A DNA stretch of 64,000 bases, from positions 1 through 64,000 of the forward strand of contig CALKCK010000015.1 in NCBI GenBank assembly GCA_938083195.1, written 5' to 3'. Below, one piece after another: positions 35,542-45,113 of the stretch (positions within the stretch are counted from its first letter, which is position 1; each line of letters opens with the position of its first letter). Origin of the DNA: an uncultured Pirellulaceae bacterium. Its GTDB lineage: Bacteria; Planctomycetota; Planctomycetia; Pirellulales; Pirellulaceae. Position numbers and translations under genes: made by a program. Below the pieces are notes generated by a model that had not been told where the DNA came from, ran no database searches, and worked only from the letters and a program-made list of their open reading frames with translations.

Positions 35542-36156
35542 ATGGCGATTACTCCACTCAAAGATAACTCAAAACGAGAACGGTTTCTGTTGATGCTGTT
35601 CCCGGCTGCTTTGATACTGGCGGTTTATTCGGTCGTATTTGCCATTCCCTTGCGTCAAGAAAAATCAAAAATTGAAGCCGAGTATAATACAGCGATGCAG
35701 ACAAGCGTTTCTGAAGATGCCGCCCAGCTATCAAAACGATATCTTGAAAACGAAAAAGAAAGCCTCGAAAGGCTGAGAACTCGTGAGTCGAATTCGAAAG
35801 AACAGATCCGAGAATTAAGCCAGAGCTGGAGAAGCCGCAAATCCCGTCTCGACACCTTCGAAAAAATCACCGAATTAATGCGGGACTACAATCTCTCAAT
35901 CGTCTCTCAAGGCGGCACAGAGAGCATGACTGTCTCCTCTTACATGCGTGATTTATTTGAAATGATGAATGAGCAAGCTGCACAAGAGCCGGTTGAATTC
36001 TGGCCAGTGGAAGTCAAGGGAGCATTTTTTGACGTGCTGAAGTTTCTAACAGACGTCAACACAGTGGCCAAAAGCATCATCCCGGTTTCGATTACAATGA
36101 AACCGGACCCGGAAAACAAGACCCAAAAAATGTGGACGATCGTTTTCGTAATTTAG
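35542..36156 (+). CDS. GspM/PilO-like platform protein
   Basis: A 204-residue membrane protein: a short cytoplasmic N-terminus, one helix (MLFPAALILAVYSVVFAIPL, about 16-36), a coiled coil with EKESLERLRTRESNSKEQI, and a periplasmic domain with LKFLTDVNTVAKSIIPVSI. That layout matches PilO and GspM. It probably partners the GspL/PilM-like protein before it. No catalytic motif is expected. Confidence 0.7.
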   Translation: MAITPLKDNSKRERFLLMLFPAALILAVYSVVFAIPLRQEKSKIEAEYNTAMQTSVSEDAAQLSKRYLENEKESLERLRTRESNSKEQIRELSQSWRSRKSRLDTFEKITELMRDYNLSIVSQGGTESMTVSSYMRDLFEMMNEQAAQEPVEFWPVEVKGAFFDVLKFLTDVNTVAKSIIPVSITMKPDPENKTQKMWTIVFVI

Positions 36157-36210
36157 CGATCGAGACTTCAATCCAGAAGCGGCCTGCCTGCTCAGCGTCG
36201 GAAGAGAACA

Positions 36211-37344
36211 ATGAACCCCGATAACTCATTCCCTGAATTCATGAACGTTCTCTTAACGCGTTCGATTGATTCTAGTGCGTCGGACATCCACTGCTCGGTA
36301 GGGGAACCGATCCATTTCCGGATCGATGGAAAACTTAATAAAATAAACTTCCCACGGCTTGATCAAAATCAATTCTCTTCACAATTGGCCGAGGAGTTTT
36401 CAAACTCGATCCTCACCTCCCTGCAACAAGAGCAACTTGCTTCTCGCGGATCGGTTGATGGTGCATTTTCCGTCAGCAGCGATCATCGATTTCGATTTAA
36501 CATCTACCGTCGACAAGGACAGATCTCATTTTCATTTCGCAGGCTGTCCAACGACATCCCCACACTTGAGCAACTTGGATTAAACGCAAGACTGTACGAG
36601 AAGTGTTCACTTCAAGACGGCCTAGTCCTCGTAGTTGGGCCAACCGGGTCCGGAAAAAGCACGACCATTGCTTCCTTGATCGATCGAATTAATTCTCAAC
36701 GGTCAAGTCACATTATCACACTCGAAGATCCGATAGAGTTCATTCACCCTTCGCAACAGTCATTGGTAAACCAGCGACAAATCGGGGTTGATGTCGAGAA
36801 CTTTCATCAGGCACTGATCGACGCAGTTCGTCAAGATCCCGACATCATCTTAGTGGGCGAACTAAGGGACGTGGAGACGATCCGAACGGCAATAACAGCT
36901 GCCGAAACTGGGCATCTTGTGTTTGCCTCCCTCCACGCTGGCGATTGCAAAACTGCCATCGAACGCTTAATTAGCGCCTACCCAGCGGAGGAACAAGAAC
37001 TCGCTCAAAGACTGGTTGCCACCGTTTTGAGAACAATCGTTGTGCAGCACCTCTTGCCTCGACTTGCCCTCAAAGACCAGGACCCCGATCCCTTAGCGGT
37101 TTCCCAACGAGTGCTCGCAAGCGAGGTCATGCATGCCAATCAGGCTGTTTCGAATTTGATTGCCAACGCCAATTTGAATCAGCTCTCCTCAATCATCCAA
37201 AATAGCGGCGACGAAGGGATGTGGACTCTCGACGACAGCCTTGCAAGGTTGTGGCGGCAACGCTTGATTTCGGAACAGACCGCCTTCGGCCTCGCACGAA
37301 ATCCAGAAATCTTGTCACAGATCTCACTTCGCACTCGAGCTTGA
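36211..37344 (+). CDS. PilT-like ATPase
   Basis: A hexameric secretion-type ATPase of 377 residues. The N-terminal domain has SASDIHCSVGEPIHFRIDGKL. The Walker A is GPTGSGKST (143-151), the Asp box is EDPIEF, the Walker B is DIILVGELRD and the His box is GHLVFASLHA. The C-terminal NLIANANLNQLSSIIQ resembles the AIRNLIRE region typical of PilT retraction ATPases rather than GspE, though the motif is degenerate (AVSNLIAN). It lies directly before a GspE/PilB-like gene. PilT is usual in type IV pili and unusual in classical type II secretion. Confidence 0.85.
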   Translation: MNPDNSFPEFMNVLLTRSIDSSASDIHCSVGEPIHFRIDGKLNKINFPRLDQNQFSSQLAEEFSNSILTSLQQEQLASRGSVDGAFSVSSDHRFRFNIYRRQGQISFSFRRLSNDIPTLEQLGLNARLYEKCSLQDGLVLVVGPTGSGKSTTIASLIDRINSQRSSHIITLEDPIEFIHPSQQSLVNQRQIGVDVENFHQALIDAVRQDPDIILVGELRDVETIRTAITAAETGHLVFASLHAGDCKTAIERLISAYPAEEQELAQRLVATVLRTIVVQHLLPRLALKDQDPDPLAVSQRVLASEVMHANQAVSNLIANANLNQLSSIIQNSGDEGMWTLDDSLARLWRQRLISEQTAFGLARNPEILSQISLRTRA

Positions 37345-37354
37345 ACGAACACTT

Positions 37355-38860
37355 ATGTCCGACATTGGTAACAACACTGAACTACTCAACATGGATCAAG
37401 TCAAAATCGATCCCGTTTGGGCGTTGCGCATTCCTGCCAATCTTGCAACGCGACGACAAGTTCTACCCTTTACCTTACAAAATGATCGCGTCTTGATTGC
37501 GTGCAAAGACCTTAACGATGAACAGAGCATACAGGCAGTTCGACGCTACATCTCTCACCCAGTTGATGTCGTCGCCGCCGACCCCGAGACGTTATTTGAA
37601 GCGATCCAACGAATCTTTCAGGATACCGTCAGGTGGAACGGCAATCAAAGTGAACCGGTCAGAATTCAATTTACCGGCACCCAAGTCGATCCAGAATCAG
37701 AGAATATCGTTGCCGTTGGGGACGAAATTTTTCACGCCGCACTCATCCGACAGGCGACCGACATTCACATTGAACCCTCGTCAATTGACCTCAGGGTCCG
37801 ACTCCGGGCTGATGGGTTACTCGATGACTACCGACAATTCCCACTCGCCGTCCATCAACCGCTGCTATCTCGATTAAAAGTAATGTCGGGAATGGACATT
37901 GCGGAACGGCGGGCACCGCAAGACGGACGGTTCACACTCAGCTCTGACCATAACAGCGAAATCGATATTCGCACCGCAACGATCCCTACCAAACATGGGG
38001 AGCGCATGACGCTACGTCTACTCGCGACTCAAACCCAGGACCTCACTCTCGGTCGATTGGGAATGTCTTCGCCGGATCTTGCTCAGTTCGAACGGGTAAT
38101 TGACCGACCCAATGGGCTAATCTTAATAACAGGCCCAACTGGCTGTGGAAAAAGTACAACCCTTTATGGAGCAATTCGATCTCTGATAAATCGAAAATCG
38201 CTGAATGTCATTACGATCGAAGATCCCGTTGAATACGTCATTGATGGAATCTCACAAGTCGAAGTCGACGCTAATGATAAGGTCAGTTTTCACAAAGCAT
38301 TGCGGAGCTCTTTGCGCCACGACCCCGATGTATTAATGATCGGTGAGATTCGAGATGAAGAAACGGCAGAAACTGCCATCCGCGCAGCGCTAACTGGACA
38401 TCTCGTTTTTACAACACTTCACGCCAATTCTGCGGTTGGCGCCATCACACGGCTTGCCGACATGGGAATCAAACCATTCCTGATTGGAGCTGTTTCCCGA
38501 ATGTTTGCGGCCCAAAGACTGGTGAGAAAGCTATGTCAAAAATGCAAGCTGGATTACGCCATGCCAGAGGCCGAAGCCATTTCACTCGCCCGCCCCGAGT
38601 TAGCCGGCACCACCGTCTACCGTGCCGGGGGCTGTCGTTATTGTGCGGGCACCGGATTCATGGGACGCATCGGACTGTTTGAATTCATCGTCTTTGATCA
38701 AGAAATGGCCCGCGTTGTCGCCAGCCGGCCAGACGAAACCTATATCCAACAACTTTTAAACGAAAGACAGTTACCGGATTTGATGGACGACAGCATCACA
38801 AAACTTACCCAAGGCTTGACCTCCGTCCAACAAATCGCCACCGTCATTAGCCCTTACTAG
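37355..38860 (+). CDS. GspE/PilB-type assembly ATPase
   Basis: A 501-residue ATPase that drives pseudopilus extension. The N-terminal domain (about 20-100) resembles the MshE/GspE N-domain. The core has ATDIHIEPSSIDLRVRLRADG, Walker A GPTGCGKST (260-268), EDPVEYVIDG, the Walker B MIGEIRDEETAETA and GHLVFTTLHANSA. A tetracysteine zinc motif, CQKCKLDY and CRYCAGTG, follows as in GspE and PilB. It starts 10 bases after the PilT-like gene and ends just before the GspF-like gene; translation is probably coupled. Confidence 0.9.
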   Translation: MSDIGNNTELLNMDQVKIDPVWALRIPANLATRRQVLPFTLQNDRVLIACKDLNDEQSIQAVRRYISHPVDVVAADPETLFEAIQRIFQDTVRWNGNQSEPVRIQFTGTQVDPESENIVAVGDEIFHAALIRQATDIHIEPSSIDLRVRLRADGLLDDYRQFPLAVHQPLLSRLKVMSGMDIAERRAPQDGRFTLSSDHNSEIDIRTATIPTKHGERMTLRLLATQTQDLTLGRLGMSSPDLAQFERVIDRPNGLILITGPTGCGKSTTLYGAIRSLINRKSLNVITIEDPVEYVIDGISQVEVDANDKVSFHKALRSSLRHDPDVLMIGEIRDEETAETAIRAALTGHLVFTTLHANSAVGAITRLADMGIKPFLIGAVSRMFAAQRLVRKLCQKCKLDYAMPEAEAISLARPELAGTTVYRAGGCRYCAGTGFMGRIGLFEFIVFDQEMARVVASRPDETYIQQLLNERQLPDLMDDSITKLTQGLTSVQQIATVISPY

Positions 38861-38864
38861 TCCC

Positions 38865-40070
38865 ATGCCAGAATTTCGATACAAAGCAAGAGACGCGACT
38901 GGCGGACCACGTGTGGGCGTGGTCGATGCAACCAGTCGTTCTGCAGCAGCATCACTCCTTCGCAGTCGCGGACTAATTGTGATCGGTGTGACCCCAGTCA
39001 ATGCACCGGTCCAATCAAGCCTTAGATTTGACTTTTCTCAATACCTTCGTCCGCGGGCAGTCGACGTCGAACTCAGCCTCCAGCAACTCTCGATGATGCT
39101 CAAAGGGGGCATGCCGCTACTCTCCGGACTCATCGCTCTGACTGACGAGGCACCTCGCAAATCTCTCGGAAAGATATGGCAGCTGATTGTTAACAATATT
39201 CAAGCCGGCGACAGCCTCTCACAAGCAATGAGTAAGCACCGCTGTTTTCCTGAATTTACGATTCAACTGATTCGGGTTGGAGAACGAACCGGTGAACTTC
39301 CACCCGTTCTTGAAAGAGCAGTCGCTACCATGCGCTCGCGAAGACGCGGAATTCAAGAATTTTCCTCAGCCCTAGTCTACCCACTACTGGTTCTCCTCAT
39401 CGCCGTTGGCGTGACTGCCTACATGGTCGTCTACTTAATTCCGCGACTGGAGATCTACCTCCAAAGCCTCGGGAAAAACATGCCAGCGATGACTCAGCGA
39501 TTAGTCGACACGTCCAGTTTCATGAGACAGTATTATCCGCTGGTCGGAATCATTCTCATCGGCGGTGCGGTTTTTTCGATCACGGCCTACCGCTCCAAGG
39601 AAGGGCGGATGTGGATCGACCGAAACGCCTTGCGAATTCCGATTGTGGGAACACTCTTCAAATTATGTGAAACTTCAACGTTTGCGAGAAGTTTGAGTGT
39701 TATGCTTGAGAGCGGGATCACACTGATTGACGGGCTGGGAACGGTTGAAAAACTTTTATACAATCGTTTTACTGCCAAAACCGTCAACAACACTCGGGCA
39801 TCAATCATTCAAGGCGGAAATTTCGCCGATGCAATCGATGTAGGTAACGCATTTGCGCCGATGTTAAAAAAGATGGTTTCGGTTGGGCAGCAATCAGGAG
39901 ACCTGAAAGGTGTCCTGGAAGAAGTGGCCGATTTTCACGAAGCCCAATTTCATACGTCAGTCAAAAGGCTCAACTCTATTTTGACTCCGTTGCTGACGAT
40001 TGGAATCGGTGGCGTTGTTGGCTATGTCTACATCTCATTTTTCGTTGCTCTGCTTGCCGCCGGCAATTAG
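38865..40070 (+). CDS. GspF/PilC-type inner-membrane platform protein
   Basis: A 401-residue polytopic membrane protein. Two T2SSF-type repeats are visible: the first with QQLSMMLKGGMPLLSGLIAL and FPEFTIQLIRVGERTGELPP, the second with TFARSLSVMLESGITLIDGL and FAPMLKKMVSVGQQSGDLKG. Three membrane helices lie in the expected positions (about 175, 225 and 380). The N-terminus (PEFRYKARDATGG) is that of the family. It starts four bases after the GspE-like stop. Confidence 0.93.
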   Translation: MPEFRYKARDATGGPRVGVVDATSRSAAASLLRSRGLIVIGVTPVNAPVQSSLRFDFSQYLRPRAVDVELSLQQLSMMLKGGMPLLSGLIALTDEAPRKSLGKIWQLIVNNIQAGDSLSQAMSKHRCFPEFTIQLIRVGERTGELPPVLERAVATMRSRRRGIQEFSSALVYPLLVLLIAVGVTAYMVVYLIPRLEIYLQSLGKNMPAMTQRLVDTSSFMRQYYPLVGIILIGGAVFSITAYRSKEGRMWIDRNALRIPIVGTLFKLCETSTFARSLSVMLESGITLIDGLGTVEKLLYNRFTAKTVNNTRASIIQGGNFADAIDVGNAFAPMLKKMVSVGQQSGDLKGVLEEVADFHEAQFHTSVKRLNSILTPLLTIGIGGVVGYVYISFFVALLAAGN

Positions 40071-40135
40071 TTCCGGCATCTGTTAGAATTTAAAATATCA
40101 ACTCACTAATCCGATACTTTACCTGAAAGCACATC

Positions 40136-40660
40136 ATGAATAATTCAAAAACGATGTTCGCCGTGCTTTCCACGATCGGTTTGATGAGCCTTCTCCTAAT
40201 CACGTCCACTACCGACGCCCAGGAGAAACAGGACCCCACCGCTCCATCGACGGTTATTGAACAAACGCTTTCAAAAATTCGAGACGTCGAAAAACTTGAC
40301 ACCTTCGTTCAACAGAACGCTACTCTCGTTCAAGAAAACAAAAAACTAAAAGCTGAAATTGCTAGCATTCAAAAGCAAATCGCTAAGCTATCCAAAGACT
40401 TGGAATTACAGACGGTCAATTTACGGAAGCAATTACTGCAAATGCCTACGTTTAACGTCCAATCCAAGATTATCAATGGGAACCGCAGCGCTGCAATTCT
40501 TAAGTCGAAAAACACAATAATTAGAATTCGGAACAACACACAGCTGTCGGTACCAGTATCCGATGGGGTTTGGGTCTTGATGCAAGTCAAGAATATCTCT
40601 AAAGAAATGATCGAGTTGTACTTTCCAGAACTGGAACGTACCGTTTATTTGTACGATTAA
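40136..40660 (+). CDS. Exported coiled-coil protein in the secretion cluster
   Basis: A 174-residue protein of unknown family. A signal peptide (VLSTIGLMSLLLITSTTDAQ, about 6-28) is followed by a strong coiled coil (VQENKKLKAEIASIQKQIAKL, about 65-105) and a small beta-rich domain (IIRIRNNTQLSVP). Its place between the platform protein and the secretin suggests a GspC/PilP-like connector, but no homology was recognised, so this is inference. Confidence 0.65.
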   Translation: MNNSKTMFAVLSTIGLMSLLLITSTTDAQEKQDPTAPSTVIEQTLSKIRDVEKLDTFVQQNATLVQENKKLKAEIASIQKQIAKLSKDLELQTVNLRKQLLQMPTFNVQSKIINGNRSAAILKSKNTIIRIRNNTQLSVPVSDGVWVLMQVKNISKEMIELYFPELERTVYLYD

Positions 40661-40723
40661 CCCCCCCCAATCTGTCCAATTCACGTAACAGCCATTGTTG
40701 GCCTGAGTGAATTTGAAAAAACC

Positions 40724-42790
40724 ATGACACGGATGTTACCAAACGCATGGGCGCTTGCAATTCGCGGCTGGCTCCTGCTAATTACCGCATTCTTATTTTT
40801 CGCTGTCCAAGCAGACAGTCATGATGTGCGTGCGCAAGTTGTCAATCCGACATCTAACGCCCCCACACCCATCATTCAAGACGCACCGCCGGCAACACCG
40901 GCATTCGATCCGTCCAATCTCGATCCACTCATTGATACCGACGACCCACTTTTAATGTCGTTTTCGGATCGCCTAGTCATTCCGGACGAAACCATCGAGA
41001 TGATCGACTTTCGGGATCAAGCGCTGGGCGAAGCCATGCGGCTTTTCTCTGAACAGTCTGGGATTAACATTGTTCCATCGACAGAGGCCAACAAGGTTAA
41101 GATCAACCTGTTTCTCCGCGATGTCAAAGCGATGGACGTCCTAGAAAACCTGACGAAAACCCACGATTTATATTACCGCATTGATGAAAAATCTGGGGTC
41201 ATCCGAATCCACACAACCGAAGAGTATGAAGAAAATTTGGCTAGTTTTCGCGATGAGCAAACACAAGTATTTACTTTACTCTACCCCAATCCGGTGGATG
41301 CAGCGGTGGCGATTCGCGACCTGTTTGGCGATCGCGTCGTCCTCAGCTTTGGTGTCGGCGACCAAGATTCAGTACTTGATCTCGTTCATCGACTCAATCG
41401 GTTTGATTTAGTTGACAGTCGCAACCTCGGCCTCGGTTCATTCCAAGGGCAGACCTATGGTGGCCGCTCATTCAATTCTCTTAATGGAATGGGGGGATTC
41501 AGCACGAACCCAGCGTATCGCAACAGTCGCAATCGAGCGATTGATGAGACCGAACCCTTGAGTAATTTATCTTCGGATGAAATCCAGCAACTCATCGACG
41601 CAATCAATGAACGATCGACGCTGAATGAGCTTCCTGAGAACCCCGATGGCCCCATTTCGAAATTGCTTAAAGAACGCCAAGCAACGATTTATGTAACGGT
41701 CGTTCGAAGAAACAACCAAGTCGTTGTTCGAACCGGTGACGACACGACGATGAAACAAATCGAAACTTTGATTCAGAGCCTCGACGTCCCCACTCCCTTA
41801 GTTTTGCTCGAACTTAAGGTCATGAGAATTCTTCTCGATGATGAATTCCGCAGCGTATTTGATTATCAGTATTCCGACGGATCAACAACTGCCGGTAGTT
41901 TTACAACGGGCGATATCTTACCAACTCCATCAGATAAATTCTCCGGTGACGTTAGAAAACTTGCTTCGATGATCCCGGGCGGATCTGTTTTGAACCAGGG
42001 TGATTTCACATTCCAGGTCGTCAGCAACAACTTTCGCGCCAGAATGCAGTTACTCGAAGACGACAACCGAGTCACCATCCTAAACTCTCCGTTACTTTTG
42101 ACCGCCAATAACGAGGTCAGTCGCATTTTCATTGGCGAGACAATCCCATTGACCATCGGATTCAGTCCGACACAAATTGTTGGCACCTCCGCCACTAGCT
42201 CCAACACTATTGCCGGGACTCCCATTACAGAATTACGCGACATTGGGCAATCACTGTTGATCACCCCTAGCATTAACGCAGACCGAACTGTCACCTTGCG
42301 GGTCGTTCAAGAAAATGCCCAACGGGTCGTCGACGGCGGGAAAATACCTGTGCTGAGTCTCACCAACTCCACACAGGAGTTTGTAGTCGACACAGTAACT
42401 CGCAGTACAGTTAGTGGAACGGTAGTCGCAAAAGACGGTTTAGCTGTCGTCATGGGCGGGCTAATTGAGGATGAGATCTCTGATCAACGACAGAAAGTGC
42501 CCGGCTTGGGAAAACTGCCAGTCCTCGGTTTCTTTTTTCGAAAGCAAAACACAAGTCGCATTCGGCGTGAACTAATCGTCATGATCCGACCCTATGTGTT
42601 TAACACACCCACCGAGTCTGCGGCCATCAGTCAAGATTTGTTGCAGCAACTAAGTGTACACCCCAGCGCTTTGAGCGGAGAACCAACGCTTTCAACATTC
42701 TTACCCAATGAAGTTCTACAGACAGAACTTGACGACTGTGGACTCCATAAATTTTTCAAATTCCATAACATCGTGCCGCAAGCCTACTAA
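40724..42790 (+). CDS. Secretin, GspD/PilQ-type
   Basis: An outer-membrane secretin of 688 residues. The signal peptide or anchor lies near residues 10-35. An N0-like region holds IDFRDQALGEAMRLFSEQSG and DVLENLTKTHDLYYRI, followed by N-domains (QATIYVTVVRRNNQVVVRTG). The C-terminal secretin domain has VAKDGLAVVMGGLIEDE and VPGLGKLPVLGFFFR, diagnostic of the family, then ELIVMIRPYV. The protein would form the exit channel of the machine. The next gene encodes a TPR lipoprotein, a candidate pilotin or accessory protein. Confidence 0.9.
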   Translation: MTRMLPNAWALAIRGWLLLITAFLFFAVQADSHDVRAQVVNPTSNAPTPIIQDAPPATPAFDPSNLDPLIDTDDPLLMSFSDRLVIPDETIEMIDFRDQALGEAMRLFSEQSGINIVPSTEANKVKINLFLRDVKAMDVLENLTKTHDLYYRIDEKSGVIRIHTTEEYEENLASFRDEQTQVFTLLYPNPVDAAVAIRDLFGDRVVLSFGVGDQDSVLDLVHRLNRFDLVDSRNLGLGSFQGQTYGGRSFNSLNGMGGFSTNPAYRNSRNRAIDETEPLSNLSSDEIQQLIDAINERSTLNELPENPDGPISKLLKERQATIYVTVVRRNNQVVVRTGDDTTMKQIETLIQSLDVPTPLVLLELKVMRILLDDEFRSVFDYQYSDGSTTAGSFTTGDILPTPSDKFSGDVRKLASMIPGGSVLNQGDFTFQVVSNNFRARMQLLEDDNRVTILNSPLLLTANNEVSRIFIGETIPLTIGFSPTQIVGTSATSSNTIAGTPITELRDIGQSLLITPSINADRTVTLRVVQENAQRVVDGGKIPVLSLTNSTQEFVVDTVTRSTVSGTVVAKDGLAVVMGGLIEDEISDQRQKVPGLGKLPVLGFFFRKQNTSRIRRELIVMIRPYVFNTPTESAAISQDLLQQLSVHPSALSGEPTLSTFLPNEVLQTELDDCGLHKFFKFHNIVPQAY

Positions 42791-42822
42791 GGTTTTTCAA
42801 TCCTCGACTAGTTCCATCAATT

Positions 42823-44418
42823 TTGATTGCTCAATCCTTGAACAACGCCCATACATACAACCGAAAAGACTCGCCGGGAAAAGCTTTCGCATTGCGATTC
42901 GGAAGTATTCTATGCCTTTTCATCGGAATTGGATTGAGCGGATGCTCGCTATTCAACATTGATTCAGAAAAACCTGACACCGACCTTTTAAAGAAATCAA
43001 TTCTAGACGCAACCGAGGTTCCATCCCCCGACAAGCAGTACGATTCATCCGGCAATGCAATCCCTGAAAAAATTCGTCTTGCCGGAGGACTCACCCTCGG
43101 AGATACCGGAAACCTCGCCTTCACCGCAGACTCCCTCAGCGTCGTGGTGGAGGAATTGGTTGAATCAGAGCGATGGAATTCACTTCGCAACATTGTCGCT
43201 CTTTACCCCGGCGTCGCCACGAAAATCATGTGGGGTGAGGGCTCAAACCAACTCTCCTCCAGTCAACGCGAAGTCCTCGCGCGGGCGATGGATCTGAAAT
43301 GGACCAAAGGGGACCTGGATACTTGGCAAGCATTTGCTAAGCGGCAATACAATCAGGGAAAAGCGGGAAACTACTTAGAAAACAGAAACCGTTTCCTTGC
43401 GTTCCTGCAAGTGAATGACACGAAGTCTGCCTTTTCAATTCAATTGTCCAAGAGCGCAGCAAAAAGCAACTCAAAAATCGCGGAAGCAGAATCGTTGCGT
43501 CTTGAGGGAATCGCTCACTTGATGAACGAAGATTACGACAACAGTATAAAATCATTGAGTCGAGCTAGAACTTTACAAGAACAGTCACAACCAATTCAGG
43601 CCAGCCATACTGGCCTTCTACTGGGCGAAGCTTTTCGCCATGCCAACCAATTAGAACAATGGGAAGAAAGTTGGCTCAAAGCAATCTCGCTCCAAAGCCA
43701 ATACGCCGTTGAGAGTGGCCTCAAAGACCCAGCTTTCTGGAGCAAAGCGGCATTCCTAAGGCCCGTCTCATCCCAGTGGCCATCCGAAGTGATCGGACGA
43801 CTAGAACATTCTCTACGAAATGAAAATCTTGAATTTGGTTTTAGCGAATCTTCGATCGATGAGGCAGTTGTCTGGGCTACCATTGGCATCCAAAGCCTGA
43901 AACGTCATGAATCCCAAAACTCGATTCTGGCCTTTAAAAAATCAGAGGCTCTCGTCAATGGAGTTTCGCTTCGAGAAGAACTTCAAATGCAACAAGCACT
44001 TGCCATGATTGATGGAGGTCAACAAGGACCTGCATCGGCAATTCTTTTACGACTCGGCTCTCAACCGTCGCTCTTAGGAGATCGAGCCAAGGCAATTCTC
44101 GCTACGCTTAAACTGCAAAATGGTAGTCTCGCCCAGGGCATGAACCTACTTCAGTCAGCTATTAAAACTTCCAGCCAATGGCCAACCCATGAACGATTAC
44201 GTGCTCAAGCTGATTACGGATTGGCCTATTTAATGCGTGGACGGGAAGAGCAGGGGATTGGCTTGCTAAATTACGTTTACAATGAATTTCTAAAACTACA
44301 GAGCTATGAAGATGCATCGCAATGTTTAGCCAACATCGCCACCTACTATGAGAAAACCGACCAAAAAGCAAAGCATCGAATTGCTTTACAAAAATTACAG
44401 ACTCTCGAACTCAGATAA
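42823..44418 (+). CDS. TPR-type lipoprotein
   Basis: A 531-residue protein, start uncertain (TTG 42823 is the longest option). The signal ends in the lipobox LSGC (about residues 38-41: FIGIGLSGCSLF), so it should be a lipoprotein. The rest is mostly helical with TPR-like repeats (EGIAHLMNEDYDNSIKSLSR, LLLGEAFRHANQLEQWEESW, YGLAYLMRGREEQGIGLLNY). It directly follows the secretin gene with a 32-base gap, consistent with a role in assembly or localisation of the secretin. This role is inferred. Confidence 0.75.
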   Translation: MIAQSLNNAHTYNRKDSPGKAFALRFGSILCLFIGIGLSGCSLFNIDSEKPDTDLLKKSILDATEVPSPDKQYDSSGNAIPEKIRLAGGLTLGDTGNLAFTADSLSVVVEELVESERWNSLRNIVALYPGVATKIMWGEGSNQLSSSQREVLARAMDLKWTKGDLDTWQAFAKRQYNQGKAGNYLENRNRFLAFLQVNDTKSAFSIQLSKSAAKSNSKIAEAESLRLEGIAHLMNEDYDNSIKSLSRARTLQEQSQPIQASHTGLLLGEAFRHANQLEQWEESWLKAISLQSQYAVESGLKDPAFWSKAAFLRPVSSQWPSEVIGRLEHSLRNENLEFGFSESSIDEAVVWATIGIQSLKRHESQNSILAFKKSEALVNGVSLREELQMQQALAMIDGGQQGPASAILLRLGSQPSLLGDRAKAILATLKLQNGSLAQGMNLLQSAIKTSSQWPTHERLRAQADYGLAYLMRGREEQGIGLLNYVYNEFLKLQSYEDASQCLANIATYYEKTDQKAKHRIALQKLQTLELR

Positions 44419-44458
44419 ACCTGAATGAGTTAATCCTGAATTAATCTCATCGGTGGAT

Positions 44459-45007
44459 TCAAGAAAGAGAATTGGCTTTTTGAGAAGCCTGCCGTTTTTT
44501 TCTCTTCTTACGCTTGACCCCAATCGGTAGCCACCACAAATAAGCACCTGTGAACCACAGTCCCAGCAGAACAAGTCCGTTAGGGAAAAACACCCACAGT
44601 TTCGCCGAGTCGCTAAAGAAAGATCCGTCGTGAAGGCTTTCGATGAAATCGGAACGACGGTAATTCACCGCTCGCACCTCGGATGTTTGCAGGTCTATCT
44701 GGACCTCCCAGCGATTTTTACACTGAACCTTCGCAATCCCTTTGCCTGGCCGGACATCAACCCGGTCAACATCATCCCAGCTGAAAACTTCGGATTGGGG
44801 AACCGCAACAATCGACTGAAGCAATTGCTCCCATTGCACTTCAGGTACTTTACCCACCCCTTTAACCGTCGCTGGCTGTACCCACGAGGACTGTTTTTTG
44901 ACCTGAAGCAGCAACCCTGAACCAATGACTAACAGTAGCGGCAAACAAGTTAACAACGCACCCCAACGATGCAGTTTACGAGACCAGCGATTCCAGGAAA
45001 TGGCCAT
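44459..45007 (-). CDS. PepSY-associated transmembrane protein
   Basis: A 182-residue protein: SRKLHRWGALLTCLPLLLVIGSG is the N-terminal helix of the PepSY-associated TM family (WHRW-like start), followed by a soluble part with SLHDGSFF (family motif) and a second helix (VFFPNGLVLLGLWFTGAYLW). The tail is Lys/Arg rich. The family occurs in membrane electron-transfer or iron-uptake contexts; the role here is unknown. It is convergent with the TPR lipoprotein gene. Confidence 0.78.
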   Translation of the reverse strand: MAISWNRWSRKLHRWGALLTCLPLLLVIGSGLLLQVKKQSSWVQPATVKGVGKVPEVQWEQLLQSIVAVPQSEVFSWDDVDRVDVRPGKGIAKVQCKNRWEVQIDLQTSEVRAVNYRRSDFIESLHDGSFFSDSAKLWVFFPNGLVLLGLWFTGAYLWWLPIGVKRKKRKKRQASQKANSLS

Positions 45008-45113
45008 AGAGAAAGACGCTCAACAACTGATCACACGAAAGTTAATTAATATCCGGTCACTATAAAATCGGCTAAACAATTAACGGCAGCCAATTGGAGA
45101 TGCCGACCGTGGG

